Shown in pieces: positions 1 to 12,664 of a DNA stretch of 64,000 bases. The position numbers and the translations under genes are program-made. The notes beneath the pieces were generated by a model. That model saw nothing but the letters and a program-made list of their open reading frames with translations, was not told where the DNA came from and did not search any database. Source of the stretch: Leuctra nigra (lineage: Eukaryota; Arthropoda; Insecta; Plecoptera; Leuctridae). Numbering within the stretch: position 1 is the first letter of the stretch; each line of letters starts with the position of its first letter. The stretch covers positions 28,384,964 to 28,448,963 of the forward strand of contig OW203761.1 in NCBI GenBank assembly GCA_934045905.1, given 5' to 3'.

Positions 1-1974
1 AATACCTACCCAGAGTATGCTAGACAGTGTGAAGAACCATTTTCACAAAATGTTAGTGGATGACATCTCTTTCTTGCAAGTTTCATTAATCAGCTGTCTA
101 TTAGAAATTATTTCAATTGAACTCTGGCTTCCTATTAAATTGCATGGTGTTACTAACTAGTCCATTACTATAATTCAGTCTTTTTAGGAAATTGTTAACG
201 GATCATTTTTTAAATATTGCATCGGAAGGCTGTATATGTGATGGCAATTGAGAATGTAGGTGAATTACCGTAATCTTAGAGGAATTTGGTTATTCCTCGA
301 AGCCGTAATTAAATTGTATTGCTCTACAAATTTTGTAAAAATGGTATTTCCCTGTAGTAGTCTCAAGTTTTGGGAAGATCTATATTACTATACAATATTT
401 TGTGACTATATAGGCTCAAAAATCTCCTTTCATTTCCATTGGGTAACTAAAAATTTATACTGAATAATATGTGTATAATGCAATGGTCGTACGTTTTATC
501 TATTTTTTCTATTGTACTTAGACTAATGTTTATAAGAGAGAAGAACATTGATCTCTACCTATTACATGCAAAACTTAAAAATGAGTCGGTCTTGCTGCTG
601 TTCTTCGTTACTCGTAGGTTCAAGATGATCAGTATTTTTACTTTATTTTATTCTCCTGGGTCTGAGTAAAGACGCTCTGGACGGTAACTGTCCACAAGTG
701 AATATGTACTAGTGTCCTCAACTCATTAATGCGTACGTATGTAGTGGGGCGTTGATCTTTCATATAGCATTATGGGTATCAGTGTGTAGTCATCACCGTA
801 CACATAGCCACCTAGCGTCATAGTTAATCCAATAGTCGATATCTATTTCTAGATATTATTTTGATTCACAATCATGATTACGAAAGCGCAGCAAATAGAT
901 ATTTATCTTTACTGGCTAATGTGATCTCTGATCATTGTTACGGTAGTGTTAAAATTGCATAACATTGTTATTAAAGGTAATGAGATTTAAAATTATTGCT
1001 TTTTAAATTGAAATTAACTCTGAAGCAGTTAAGATTTACTTCATGTAGAATGTCTACTTTTTTAAGTGTTGTGTAATGTTTGGTTGCTATGAATTATTTT
1101 CTTGTGATTCAATCTCCAATCAGGCCAGATCATGGCTCACTGCATGATTAAGTGATTAGTGTCATAAGTGAGTGAATCATGACGTGAAACTTTTAACAAA
1201 ACACTGTGCTCAAGAATCTATGTGGGTGCATATTTTCTCTCCTGTGATAGTGACAATACCGACCTAGCCGTCGATCTTTCAACCCTGGAAGTACAAAATC
1301 AATTCAATGGCCTGGTTGGATATTGTGTCATTCATTGATTTTGCAACAAATTTGAAATATTATCTTCAGTCAATGTTGAAACCTTGCTTGATCGGTACCT
1401 TCTTCATTTGTATATTGGGCTTCTTTGGAAAGCTATTTTTTTCTGGCCAGGAGTGAGATTTCATGTGTGTACCAATCATAACAAAATATGTTCTATAATC
1501 TATTATGGTAACGTCAGGTATAGAATGAATAATGAATTAAAGCATTATTGTAAAACAATTATACATTTGTGTTTATTTCACTCTCCATCTCCAATGTAAT
1601 GACATTAGCCTACATGGCACACTAGCTGATTTCAACATACAGACTGTACTTCAGAATTCTGTTACGAACTTGCTGGTTGAACCAATAAGACACACTGATG
1701 AGTGATGATAATGATAATTATCTTATTGGCTGGTGTTGCAATCTCACAACTTGTGCCAAGAAATTATCTCGGAAGGTGTTCTGCTAAATTGGGCTCTGAG
1801 AAAACGTAGACAATTCTTGAAGGAGCGGAGAATAAAATAATCTACACTATATTTAAGAAAACAATTAACATGTTCAGACCTAACAATGAAGAATCAATGT
1901 AAAGGTTTATTCGGCTAAGCAGACCAGTCGGAACCTTGGCACAATTACCAAAGTTGGTGATCGTGTATGACAAG

Positions 1975-1980
1975 TTTATT
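1975..1980 (-). terminator. candidate poly(A) signal of MRPS24
   Basis: AATAAA on the minus strand, about 70 bases after the MRPS24 stop. A second AATAAA lies at 1905-1910. Position fits a short 3' UTR; transcript end not known. Confidence 0.5.
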
Positions 1981-2046
1981 AACAGAATTGCACCCGAGCT
2001 GAGTCGGGTAGTATTTGGTACCTACCTATCTAACAATTTTCAAAAA

Positions 2047-2336
2047 TTACACGTATTTAAAGATAACTTCTTTCGGATCACTAATTGTTTGCAACTCAAG
2101 TTTAACAGGACACTGAAGCCACGAGCTGAGCATTTCTTCACAGTATCCAATGAGAAAGTACATTTTCCTCGTGCTTATAGCTTGCCGGACAATTCCCGCC
2201 ACTCGAATGATGTTGTGTTGCCGTTTGATTATTACTTCGGACGCAAATAAACTATGCCACGTACCCGTCATGAATCTCCGGATGAAAATATCCTCGAACA
2301 CCGTCTCGGCTGATCGCAAGCCACCCTCTACGTTTG
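2047..2336 (-). CDS. MRPS24: MRPS24 exon 3 (terminal)
   Basis: 290 nt after a TTCTTCCAG acceptor. It encodes NVEGGLRSAETVFEDIF and the remaining conserved domain up to FKYV and stop TAA (2049-2047). This is the most conserved part of the family and aligns by eye along its whole length with vertebrate MRPS24. Confidence 0.95.
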
Positions 2337-5300
2337 CTGGAAGAAGAATTGTTCAAGTTATCGGCATGTTTGTTAAAGTCAGTAGTAAGTAGGTACCTAA
2401 TAATAAATTTGGTTTCCTAGAAAGAGTTATATTTTGCTACAAAACAATCTTCATGCAGATGGAGAGCTAGCGCCTCCATTCGAAACTTATCGCTTGAATC
2501 TGCATTCTGCTATATATTAGTGCTTACTACAAAGAGTACGGTATTTAGGCCAATATGTTCACACATTCATTTGTAGTAGGTACTACCATAGACATTGTAG
2601 CCTGTACTACCTTCTAACAGCCTCATGTTCAAAAGAATTTCCAAATTTATTGAATGCAAGTTCCCAGAGTCGACTGGATTCATCCTTAAGAGGCAAACGG
2701 AAGTGAAAGAAAATCGCACGGTTCGTCAGAGCATTTTTTTAAAATTCTGTCTTCCCTTTAAATAATTTTAAAAAATTAGATATTAACGACCCATAACAGC
2801 CCAAATGACTAAATAATGCCACACACTGGAGTACTTGATGACCTCTGGTGCGACCTCAAAGTGTTAAATACGATTATTTTACTAAAAATATTGTATTAAA
2901 CACTTTGAGGTCGTACCAGAGGTCATAGGTAATTAACTCCAGTGTGTGCAATTATTTAATCTATTGGGCTGTTATGGGTCATTACAATCTGATTTTTTAA
3001 AATTATTAAGTGGGAAGACAAAATTTCAAAAAACCGCTCTGACGAACCGTGCGATTCCCGTTCGCTTCCGTTTGTCTCTTAAGATTATTAGTCTTGTGGT
3101 GTTAAGGACTGACATATGCAAATATCTACTTGCGGACACAACTTCTTTTCAGCATGAGGCTATAACCACCGAAGTGGAATGAGTTCGTGTAGTAGGTACA
3201 CTCAACAAATGATAAAATGGTATTTAAAAGAAATGGATTGGCTGAAAAAAATGTTATGGGCTGATGGCATCAGCCGATGAAGTCTATGCTAACTCGTCAT
3301 CTACCTCTAGTAGGTAACTAGTTGAGCTCTGATTTCATTGATAATAACAAGGATTGATTGTCAAGGAACCTGACCCTCAGCCAATTCGGTTCATTCAAAT
3401 TCCGTTTTATGATTTGTTGGGTGTACAGCCTTGTTCATTACTTCGCAGTCTAGACTCAATACAATCCAAATTGGATAGAGGTCATTTGGGTTGCCTAATG
3501 TCTGGCTAAGATAATGTTATTATATGACATGATCTGACTCACTGACCCTCTCTATTGCAGGAGGGTAGACCAATACCGTTATCTGTGTACTGCGACTTGC
3601 ATGCCAATGCAAGCTAATTCGCGTTTAACGGCGAAGTGGGTGGCACCTGGCGGTAGACGACTGAACTAGGCAAAACCGTATTGGCACAGCAAGGATGGCA
3701 GCTTAGCATGCGTTTTCGTATAATTTCTACCAGTATTTACTCTACAATAGTTTGTAAAGGAGCATTCCGATTGAACCCATTCTTCATGTGTGATTGATAA
3801 CAGATATTCCCTTGTTCCGTAATGCCAAAATAAAGCTCGGTATAATTTGTTTATGCATTTGTTTCGAAGAATGCCGTTATGCTGTCCAAATGGGCACATG
3901 CCTGCAATATTGGAAAGAAACCATCAAAGTAAAATGTTCGTGTGCACTTCCTATTAATGTTACAAGTAAATTAATGAATCATGGCAAATAAGGTTTCATA
4001 GGTTACATAATTCTGGATTAATTTTAAGTTCTCAATTCGAATGTTCAGTCCTGATTCTTCAATAGTTTCTTAGATAGGTACCTACCTATAGTTTGTTATT
4101 TTAAATTCTGAATTTTACTTTCGAAATTTAAATAATTTTTGATTGATCTGAGGGATGGTAATACTTTTATAATGAATGACAAATAATAATTGGTGACTCC
4201 CTGTAAATAGTTAATCGTGAGTTCCAGCAAAAAATGATTAAAAGACATTGAAAAGGAAGGTTTCATAAGGTCACATAGAAAGCAGTTGTGTTGCATATAT
4301 GATTTTACACAAATTTTGTAGCATGTGATGTGATATTGTCTACATGGATATAACTATAAGACAATTAAAACGCCATCGATCCTTGCCGTCGATCACATCT
4401 GTACTACCTCTACATCAGAAGTTGAAGGGCGGAAGTCCCCTTACTCGATTTTGCGTTGCGCACTTTGTTTTGTATTGTATTGTTTATTCAGCCATAAAAT
4501 GTACATAACATACGGACATTGTCAACAATGTAATCAATCTCTATCAATTTCTTACATAATGGTTCATGTCACCACTACAAATGTGATTAGATGAGCCAAG
4601 AAATACTGGTTTATACGGCTGATAAGCTCACCTGAAGAATCATTAAAATGAACTTCCGCCCTTCTACCTCTGAGCAAGACATTATTTATATAAATATTTA
4701 TAACGACTTCATGTACAAACAAACAATACATACAAACTAATATGTAAAATATAAGTTTGCAGCTAGAGGAACTCTATTCTAACTGCAGTCTTCTAACACC
4801 ACGGTTATATCATCACATTATTAAATGTTTCGCATTTAATATGGCCCCACCTTCATATAATAGCTGCTGAAAATTGTTAGCAATATCATAACAGAGTATA
4901 TTTCTACTGCCGATGCTTTCATAATTCGAGATAATAAATAAAAGAACATTATACCGCAACGCGACACATGTTAGGAGCAGGCAATCATACGATTTTGAGC
5001 GACCATCTTGCATCGACACTAGCGCTGCCTAGAGGGTCTGGTAAACGCGAATAGGGACCCCTGGCTGGCTTCTTTTAATTGTGACCCTAGACCTATTTGC
5101 TTTCGGACAATATTTGAACATTTAAATTTGAATAATTAAGATTGTCCAAAAGCAAAATACATACTAGGTACTACCTAGCACCTACTACATAAACTCATTC
5201 CCAAAAGAATATTATAACATTATTCATTCGTGAAAATACAAAATTAAACAATATGTATAGTTTAATATATTAATAACAATATAATTTTAATCTGATAGAT

Positions 5301-6222
5301 AATTTGTAATTTATGGAATTAGATATTCTCTTGCTGGTTGGATAAAGTGACCAAAAGTACATGTATCTACTTAGAAGTATCAATTTATTTTGAAACTTAC
5401 AGGTATTCCATGAGTTCCAAGCCTTCCTATGAGCAATGAAATGTGGTGGATTTGCCATCTCGTATGTAAGCGGCCGATCTCCTTTGGGAGTTATCTTGTA
5501 GCGCCCAGACTGTACTTTGTGACATGTGGAAGAGATGTGTAGAGGTCGTAGACAGAGGAAATTCAATGTTGCAGTACTCTGATTGAGAATGTGTTTCTTG
5601 GATAAAATCTAAAGCAATTAGAAAAATACAACGATAACACAAAGAAGATAGGTAGGTAGTACCTAAGGAGGTCTGGTAAGTTAGGTACCTAAGTTAGTCT
5701 CTTTATGTTTTATGGAAAACCTCGAGTGAATTTCTGATGAAATGAGGATAGAATGCTTTAGTCCCTAGTCAGCTTGAATCTTGGACAACTCACCTGCCAG
5801 AGGAGAGCATCCTAGGTACCTACCTACCTACCTACCAAGCTACGGCTAGCTACGGCCAATGGAGGGTGAGCATTAGACATTGCTTAGGTTATGAATGACC
5901 ACACACAGTACGTGTTGTCATATAGGGTGGTAATGGAGTATTTACATTAAACAATTACTAATTACGGGAATGAAGAAGATCGATGTTTCTAGTTGTGTAG
6001 ACCCAGAATGACCCCTTAAAGTACCTACATAACCTCTTTTTCACAACTAACTATAGCTCTAGATGCTGTATAAAAAATAAAAAATACATAAATTGTATTT
6101 TCATATTATAAATAATATTAGAGCTAATTGGCATTTTAAAATTTTTGGTTTAGGAAATGTGCTAGCCAAAATAAAGTACAAAAACTTACTTTCTTTCCTA
6201 CAGCTGAAATCGTGGACGCCAT
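2047..6222 (-). CDS. MRPS24: mitochondrial ribosomal protein S24 (uS3m), complete gene, 3 coding exons
   Basis: Spliced gene read on the minus strand: exons 6222-6190, 5578-5401 and 2336-2047 add to 501 nt, that is 166 codons plus stop, matching the ~167 aa usual for MRPS24. The protein is a component of the small (28S) mitoribosomal subunit. Family signatures seen: PLTYEMANPPHFIAHRKAW in exon 2 (vertebrate form PVTYEEAHAPHYIAHRKGW) and, in exon 3, VFEDIFIRRFMTGTW, KMYFLIGYCEEMLSSW and a C-terminal Lys-Tyr-Val. The N-terminus is basic with a LRPLHISST stretch typical of a mitochondrial targeting peptide. All four splice borders are GT..AG and the phases join exactly (0, then 1). Intron 1 is 611 bp; intron 2 is 3064 bp and carries a TTAA-flanked foldback MITE and other repeats. 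The frame is intact, so this is very probably a working gene. Confidence 0.95.
2686..3082. mobile_element. TTAA-flanked foldback MITE in MRPS24 intron 2
   Basis: Nearly the whole 397 bp is one inverted repeat. Arms begin GAGGCAAACGGAAG and end CGTTTGTCTC, and fold again around a short AT-rich centre. Both ends abut TTAA (2686-2689 and 3079-3082), the target of piggyBac-type transposases. Non-coding. Confidence 0.85.
3228..3410 (+). repeat. interspersed repeat family R, copy 1
   Basis: Contains AACTCGTCATCTACCTCTAG followed by GAGCTCTGATTTCATTGATA and AAGGATTGATTGTCAAGG. Related copies lie at 19465-19760 (interrupted by a MITE) and inverted at 53150-53300. Inside MRPS24 intron 2. Confidence 0.75.
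4404..4672. mobile_element. MITE family M, copy 1
   Basis: Ends are inverted repeats of GAGGTAGAAGGGCGGAAGTTC type, with subterminal TCGATTTTGCGTTG on the left and AATGATTCTTCAGGTGA read inward from the right. A sister copy with the same two subterminal motifs is at 42581-42830. Confidence 0.7.
5401..5578 (-). CDS. MRPS24: MRPS24 exon 2
   Basis: 178 nt, beginning after a CTCAATCAG acceptor and ending in ACCT before GTAAGTTT. It encodes the end of the targeting region (LRPLHISST) and the conserved core RYKITPKGDRPLTYE..HFIAHRKAWNSWNT. It ends in phase 1; the last T joins CA of exon 3 to make Ser. Confidence 0.93.
6190..6222 (-). CDS. MRPS24: MRPS24 exon 1 (start codon exon)
   Basis: Eleven codons, MASTISAVGKK, starting at the ATG 6222-6220 and ending in AAA before a strong GTAAGT donor (6189 downward). 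Phase 0, fitting the phase-0 start of exon 2. Too short to be called by length; chosen because it is the nearest upstream ATG exon with the right phase and donor. The sequence just upstream contains several CTGAGAGC-type direct repeats and then a truncated foldback element from 6368. Confidence 0.8.
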
Positions 6223-6367
6223 TTCTGTTCTCGCACGCACGGCCACAGCCTTCCCAGCACTGAGAGCAGAGGCGGAGATCGAGTGGACCTTGTGAGAGCA
6301 GCTGAGAGCGAGCGAACGAAAGAAGTTTCAAAAGGCTGTGCTGCGCTGAGAGCGAGCTGAGAGCAAA

Positions 6368-6604
6368 AGATACTTGGCGCATCGTTTTTCTAGAGAAAGT
6401 CTAAAGATATATTTTATGTATAGATGAGTATATTTGATTACCGGCCTACTTCTTTACTTTATATGCACGATGCGCCAAGTATTTTTTGAAAAGTTTTGAC
6501 TTGGCCAATTTTTTGATACTACTTTTCAGTGCTGAAATTTAGATTTTTTTTTTAAGTTGAAGAGACTTGGCTGGTATTTTTACACGAGTGTTTTTTATGG
6601 GGTA
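6368..6604. mobile_element. foldback element family C, copy 1, left arm truncated
   Basis: Right arm 6466-6604 has ACGATGCGCCAAGTA, GACTTGGC, AGAGACTTGGCTGG and TACACGAGTGTTTTTTATGG. Only about 22 bases of the left arm (ACTTGGCGCATCGTTTTT) remain. It lies about 145 bases upstream of the MRPS24 start codon, in its presumed promoter or 5' UTR. Confidence 0.75.
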
Positions 6605-7904
6605 ATATGTTTACCTATCAAAAGTGAATCAGAAATTGATTATTGATGCTTGTTGGACATTTAAACAAGTAAAGGATAATAAATAATGACGACTTAACAA
6701 TCCTAGATGGAATAATGGGCATATACTTGCTAGAATAGATCATTAGTGTACATGAGCTAATATTCATTAACAATACATATAATTAATAAAATATAATGCG
6801 CCGACCGGGAATTTGTCAATGTACTCTAAATATGGATAGATAAACATATCTCGTATATATGTAGTAATCTGAAAATTGAAAAATTATTTTAAAATGATTC
6901 ACTTTTACCTTCATTCCTCGGTATATTATTCCCATTGAGAAAATGTTGAAGTTTCAGTTCTTATAAACGAAGACGAGACAGTAGTACTGATAAAAAGTAC
7001 TTCGGGGTTGTTCATCAAGTACTACCTGTCAGTGTCCCGCAAAACGGTCCACTTTTTACCCCCCCCCCCCCCCCCAGGCCCCCTTTGTCATAAGTTGTCA
7101 AACTTTATACAACCACCCCTACAATTGTATGTCAGACCTACAGACCCCCCTCCCCCCCACACACACACACACACAACATACACAAAAAGCATAATTTCAC
7201 TAGTTATTGATTTATTGCCAAAAAAAAGAATTAGAAAGAATGAGAAAACTCAAAACGTTGTATTGATTTATTGCAAAATATTATATTCAAAGAATGAGAA
7301 AACAAGAAACTTGGTAGAAGTACCAATATTATATATTATGTAGGGTATTATCCTAAAGAGATGAAAAATTCAAATCTAGTTGAGAATAATAAATGTGATA
7401 TTTCTTTTTGCTGAAACATTGGTACAAATTATCACAAAATAGATACAACAAACTGTGACATCAAGCTTGTCCTGCTTCCCCCCCCCCTCCCCCCCCCCTC
7501 ACCCCTGAGCGTGACAGTACTTTATTAACAGTCCCTTTTTATTTCTACATCAACCAGCAGCCTCAAAGTTGTTTTACCCTCCTGAAGAACTTGTTGCTTG
7601 CATGCAACAAGGTCATAAGACAGAATGGCTGTTTTTTGAGTTCACGTCAAAAATCATTGAAATGGATTTTGGGCAGGTACAGATATTTATAAGGACAGAC
7701 GCCCCCTGATTGACCTCTCGCTATAGAGTCCCCTTCAATTAAAATAGTTTTATTTCACGATTTCAATAAATATAAATGATTTGGGTACTTATTGTTCCTT
7801 CGGATGTGTTACTTTGGATATCGTGTAGCATTATATCTAATTCGTGTTTGTTTTCAGGATTTGAAGAAGTGTGATTTGAAGGACCATCAGCCTGCTGACC
7901 AACA
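6605..7904. other. AT-rich tract with poly-C blocks, no gene seen
   Basis: Holds C-rich runs at 7058-7085, 7142-7160 and 7480-7500 and an (AC)n run near 7160. No coding similarity and no recognised element ends. Confidence 0.6.
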
Positions 7905-8196
7905 CATCTGCAAGGTCGCATCTGCGAAGTGACTTCACACTGCGAGGTGACATCTGCGTGGTGCCATCTGCGAGGTCGCATTTGCGAGGTCGCATCTGCG
8001 AGGTGACCTCTTGGAAATAACATCTACGTGGTCTCATCTGCAAGGTCACATCTGCAAGGTCACATCTGCGAGGTCACATCTGCGAAGTCGCATCTGCAAG
8101 GTGACAACTGGTATAGTTAACATCTGCGTGGTGCCATCTGTGAGGTCACATCTGTGAGGTTACATCTGCGAGGTCACATCTGCGAGGTCACATCTG
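7905..8196. repeat. minisatellite, 14-15 bp unit
   Basis: About 20 imperfect tandem units of CGAGGTCACATCTG and close variants (GAGGTCGCATCTGC, AAGGTGACATCTGC). The unit length varies, so frames through it are not coding. Confidence 0.9.
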
Positions 8197-9312
8197 CACA
8201 CAATCTGTTTCTCTTCATTGCACAGTTCATTGCACATCCCAAAGAGCCAAATTAAAAAATATTGAATATTTCAACAAAATACACCTCATAACGTCTCAAA
8301 ATTGATTTCAAAGTGTCCAAAAGCCAAAAAACGGCGGGTGGCACGCCACCCACACCCCCCTGAACTCGTAAAATATTGTTTTCCTTGCCTTGACCCCACC
8401 TGGCAGAAATCCTGCGGACGCCAACGCGGCTGTACTGGCTGTACTATTCTACGTTGTGATATGGGAAATTACTTCAAGTTTGTTTGTATTGTAACGTTGC
8501 CATCCACAGGGGGGGGGGGGGGGGAGGGGGGCAAGAGTGGCTCAAAATCGCTAGCGCTCGGACGTTTTGGTTTATTCAGATAGAAAAATTGTTTCATAAG
8601 TGGGTTAGGTGTAGCTTTAATAGAATGTTCACATGATCAGTCTGATTGCATATTAGTAACGCTTTTTCATTTTTGCTTCATGCCTTGTTGCTTATTCAAC
8701 AAAACCGCTCTAAACTATGAAATTTCCGATACGATTGGAGACCAAACCTGTTAACCAATTGATATCAATTGATACCAATTGATGGCAAATGTTTGCCAAA
8801 AATCAACTAATTACAACAACAAAATCAAAATGTACCAAGGGATAACCCTAAGTGTGTCTTTTATCTAATCATGATTAAAATTTCAAATCATTTCGTCGAC
8901 TCATAATGTCTCCAATCGTATCCATAAAAGTGCTGCAACATGCAGCAATTTCTTTTTCATGTGCTGACTGTCAGATGATACAGCGCAATTCAGAGCTCGA
9001 TCGGATTTCGGATTTGATCGGATTTCGGATTTCACCGATCGGATTTTACAGAAGTCGGCGCCCCTCGCGAGTTGCTCGAGGCATCTTCATCGAACAACAA
9101 ATGCTGTCACCAAACACTCTTCCGCAACATTCCAGAGCAATCTGGCTCAGGCGGATTTCCGAGAATTCCCTGGTCTTGCTTTCCGGAGCCTGGATTCAAT
9201 TCCAGCGACCGACCTTTCTCACTTCGGTTTTTGGGTGGTCCAAAACTCTGTGCAAGAGAAATGTTGGGAAGATTCCATATCACGATCACACACTAGCCAC
9301 GTTCAATACTTA
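8197..9312. other. intergenic tract, no gene recognised
   Basis: Contains a G run at 8510-8530, overlapping short palindromes with ATTGATACCAATTGAT at 8756-8782 and a tract of GATCGGATTTCGGATTT repeats near 9000-9040. A 148-codon frame at 8906-9352 shows no known motif and runs into the MITE at 9313; judged chance. Confidence 0.5.
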
Positions 9313-9391
9313 CCTGGGGTGGGATTACATGAGAACTTTCTTGTCACGGTGACAAGCTTCTCATCTCAATGTTATTCACGGCCTTCTAGGG
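9313..9391 (-). mobile_element. partial MITE family V arm
   Basis: Matches in inverse orientation the right half of the complete unit at 10150-10277 (GGGGTGGGATTACAT, TTGTCACGGTGACAAGCTTC, CACGGCCTTCTAGGG). It stops where the hAT element at 9392 begins. Confidence 0.75.
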
Positions 9392-10150
9392 CAGGGGTCG
9401 GCAACCTGCGGCTCCGGAGCCGCATGTGGCTCCTTGGTGGTTCTTGAATGGCTCTTTATAATTTAAATTAGGATCTGCAGGGCGATTGTATAACTTTCTT
9501 AGCCGAGATAATGGCTCGTTATCTATACCAATTGAGGAAAGTAAACTATTGATATCATTGTTAATCATTTGAATTGTGCAAAAGCTACGAGGATATGAAA
9601 TATAATCACATTATTTATCTCAGGAAGTCGACTTTACGCACTTTGAATTGCTTTACATTCCGATAGGCTAAATTACTTTCATCAATTGGTATCGATAACG
9701 ATCCATTATCTCGGCTAAGAAGTTATACAATCGCACTGCTGGAATCGAGAAATTTGAAAATTTTAAGAAAAAACCGCCCTGCGGCGGGGCAATAATTGGA
9801 ATGTTATTTGATTCAGTTTGTTCGTTTTAGAGTCCATAGAATCACTTTTAAATTGATGAAATTCTAAAATGCGCCCTGCGGGGCAACAAATGAATCGTTA
9901 TTTGATTCAGTTTGTTTATAAAAGAGTCCCAGAATAGAATCACTTTTAAATCGTTGAAATTCTAAAAAAGCGCCCTGCGGGGCAACAGCTGGGGGGCTTC
10001 GTCAAAAAATCAAAATAAATTACTAGAGTAATTCAATTTATTATTTTCGGTGTATTATATTTGATTGCCTCTACTGCGGCTCCCATTATTATCTAATTTA
10101 TTAATTTTTGGGAAATTGGCTCCTTCACCAAAAAAGGTTGCCGACCCCCG
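9392..10150. mobile_element. hAT-type non-autonomous element with internal repeats
   Basis: Ends CAGGGGTCGGCAACCTGCGG and GGTTGCCGACCCC are the typical inverted ends of a hAT family. Inside, near 9770-9990, about three tandem units of ~100 bp each carry GCGCCCTGCGGGGCAAC and ATTTGATTCAGTTTGTT. No clean 8-bp duplication found because the right end is altered. No transposase frame. Confidence 0.75.
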
Positions 10151-10277
10151 GGGTGCGATCACATAAAATGAATACTTTCTTGTCACAGTGACAAGTCCCT
10201 AGAAGGCCGTGAATAGCATTGAGTGAGAAGCTTGTCACCGTGACAAGGAAGTTAACATTTTATGTAATCCCACCCCT
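10150..10277. mobile_element. complete MITE family V unit
   Basis: Inverted repeat with ends GGGGTGCGATCACATAAAATG and CATTTTATGTAATCCCACCCC; inside each arm is a TTGTCACNGTGACAA palindrome. Partly duplicated in inverse orientation at 9313-9391. Confidence 0.7.
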
Positions 10278-10283
10278 GTTCCT

Positions 10284-10687
<404 letters not shown>

Positions 10688-10689
10688 TT

Positions 10690-11130
10690 TAATCCAACGG
10701 CTGGTGTGTTGGATACCTCGGTTCTCGTTAGATCACCGAGGTTAAGCAACATTGAGCGCGGTCAGCGGTTGGATGGGTGACCATTCAACTCTGCCTTGCC
10801 AGGTTGCTGCCGTTGGGCCAGAGAGACTGGGGTGTTTGGGGGTTAGTGTGACGACCTCCCTCCACCTGTTATCAGTCTCTCGACGGCGCGGGTTGTGGAG
10901 GCCCGTGCTGTGAATGTCACACCGTCCTTCGGAAGGGACGTTAAGCCGTTGGTCCCCTTGGTATCTTTCGTCAGGAGTAGGCTACATGCCGGTACCGGGT
11001 TTCCTCTCCTCCCTTCTCTATTACATTCTCACTAGTGGAGCCTCGGCTCCGTTGAGAATATAGGCTTAATAATCCGTCGCAATCAGCGGGCAAGATTGCG
11101 ACAGACTAATGTTATAATTACGATTTATAA
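10690..11130 (+). mobile_element. 5S rRNA-derived SINE (SINE3 type)
   Basis: The head 10692-10818 resembles 5S rRNA along its length: TCGGTTCTCGTTAGATCACC, GAGGTTAAGCAACATTGAGC, GCGCGGTCAGCGGTTGGATG and GGTGACC, which include the box A, intermediate element and box C of the internal Pol III promoter. The body continues with CTTCGGAAGGGACGTTAAGC and CCGTTGGTCCCC, a segment common in insect SINEs. Ends not precisely defined; (ATC)n sits directly at its 5' side. Confidence 0.8.
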
Positions 11131-11539
11131 TTCTTGCCCTCTCAGCGTTTTGCTTTGTCCCTGTTCAGGGCCCCTAGCATTGTTTTTCTGGTACCGCCAC
11201 TGGTCGTTATTAGCCTAGTCGCAGAACATTGCGACGTTTTATTTACACCTTAGTAAATCTTGAATTCAGACGTTGTCGACAATTCGTTTGTCATTACGAC
11301 ACAGAATGGATAGGTGTGGAAATCTTAAAGATTCACTGAGGATGAAGATTTAGAGGTATACTTTGGGTTTGAAAACCTTTCACAATAACATTAATTATAT
11401 ATATATTTATGTAGTATATAGATATAACATCATTATATTTTAATATATTTAACATTTATTACACACATTACGTAATTATTAATATTAATGTAAACACTAA
11501 TGAGAAACTGGGTTTTTATGTAAAAACTTTCAGTAGATT

Positions 11540-11630
11540 CAGGTTGATGGGAAGAAATGTGTAAGGTGAATCATAATCAGAGCGAACTGGGTTCGAGTCC
11601 CGGTTCGGCCGGACTTCACCTCGCACGTCC
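11540..11630 (+). other. tRNA-like fragment (T-arm only)
   Basis: GAACTGGGTTCGAGTCCCGGTTC forms an extended T-arm with a perfect B box, enclosed by GGTGAA..TTCACC. The D and anticodon arms are not recognisable, so this is a relic of a tRNA-derived repeat rather than a tRNA gene. Confidence 0.4.
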
Positions 11631-11655
11631 CTTGCTATCATACTTATATTTCTTT

Positions 11656-11787
11656 ACCTTAGAAGCAGAAGGCCTGAAGTCCATATTAATAAGTATTTTC
11701 TATAATGAGCTTGAGTATATGACTCCAAAATAGTGCAATGCAAAATGGGCAAAGTGAACTTTGTGTCTTCTGCTTCTAAGGTATTGA
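11656..11787. mobile_element. short MITE with TACCTTAGAAGCAGAAG ends
   Basis: Left ACCTTAGAAGCAGAAGGCC and right CTTCTGCTTCTAAGGT are inverted repeats; the subterminal CTGAAGTCCAT resembles family M (4404, 42581). Confidence 0.65.
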
Positions 11788-12664
11788 TATATATTTTATT
11801 TTATACATATAATATACTTATAACAAAGATATAATGTAACATTTATTACGCATTACATAACGATTAACCTAATCATATTCCTAAGCGAATGTAAAACACT
11901 AACTTTATTTTTATTTTTACCTACTACATCTTGTATTTGTGCTATATGTGACATTAATACATTAATAACCATTAGCCTAGTATATGTAAAGTTCTAGCTA
12001 TCAAATGTCCATGTATAGGGTAGTTATACATAAACGTATTAAAGATCCACTGTAATTGGCTTCAAACATTACTGTTAACATTTGTTTCTTCACTTGCAAG
12101 TAAATCATAGATATTTATTAGCAAAACTATTTAAAAAATATATACAATGGGGTTAGACGAGTAGTACTTAAAGTTACCAACAATACGCTCACACAATGGA
12201 ATCACTTTCATATTTAGCTCTTTATTTAGACAATATAATATACGTTAGAGACCTAATAATATCATTTCGTATACCTACAGATTATTTGGTTAAGAGTACT
12301 ATTTCACGAATCGAACGTGAAACAGCATACCTCAATAGAATAAATATTAGCAAGACAACTTTTTTCCTCATTTTTGTCCCACTATTTGGTTTGAATTCAT
12401 AAGTTTTTTGAGTTCATGTTTTGAACTCATGAGATGACAGGAAAGTAGCTACATTTAGTAACTTTGTATCAAACCTCCCTAATTGGCATAATCATTTAAT
12501 TACTATTCCTGGTCTAAGATGGTATGCAAAGAAATGGTATCAATATTTTGTACCATCCATATACCATACGTGGAGACTGCAGAATACACAAAAGAAAAAC
12601 AAACAATTCAATATTTTTAGTCTCGATACAACTCTAATGACTTACTAATGAACACACTCGACAA

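Noticed and set aside
6101..6382. Cys-rich 93-codon frame (CSQCWEGCGRACENRNG) as a gene
   Set aside because: It overlaps the MRPS24 start in another frame and runs into the intron; the MRPS24 exon 1 explains the ATG and donor.
7763..8049. Minus-strand frames rich in MRPRRC-like repeats
   Set aside because: Translation of the 14-15 bp minisatellite; frame not kept between units.
7905..8196. CRISPR-like array
   Set aside because: Short direct tandem units without spacers in a eukaryotic genome.
8906..9352. 148-codon frame as a gene
   Set aside because: No recognised motif, begins in simple GATCGGATTTCGGATTT repeats and ends inside a MITE.
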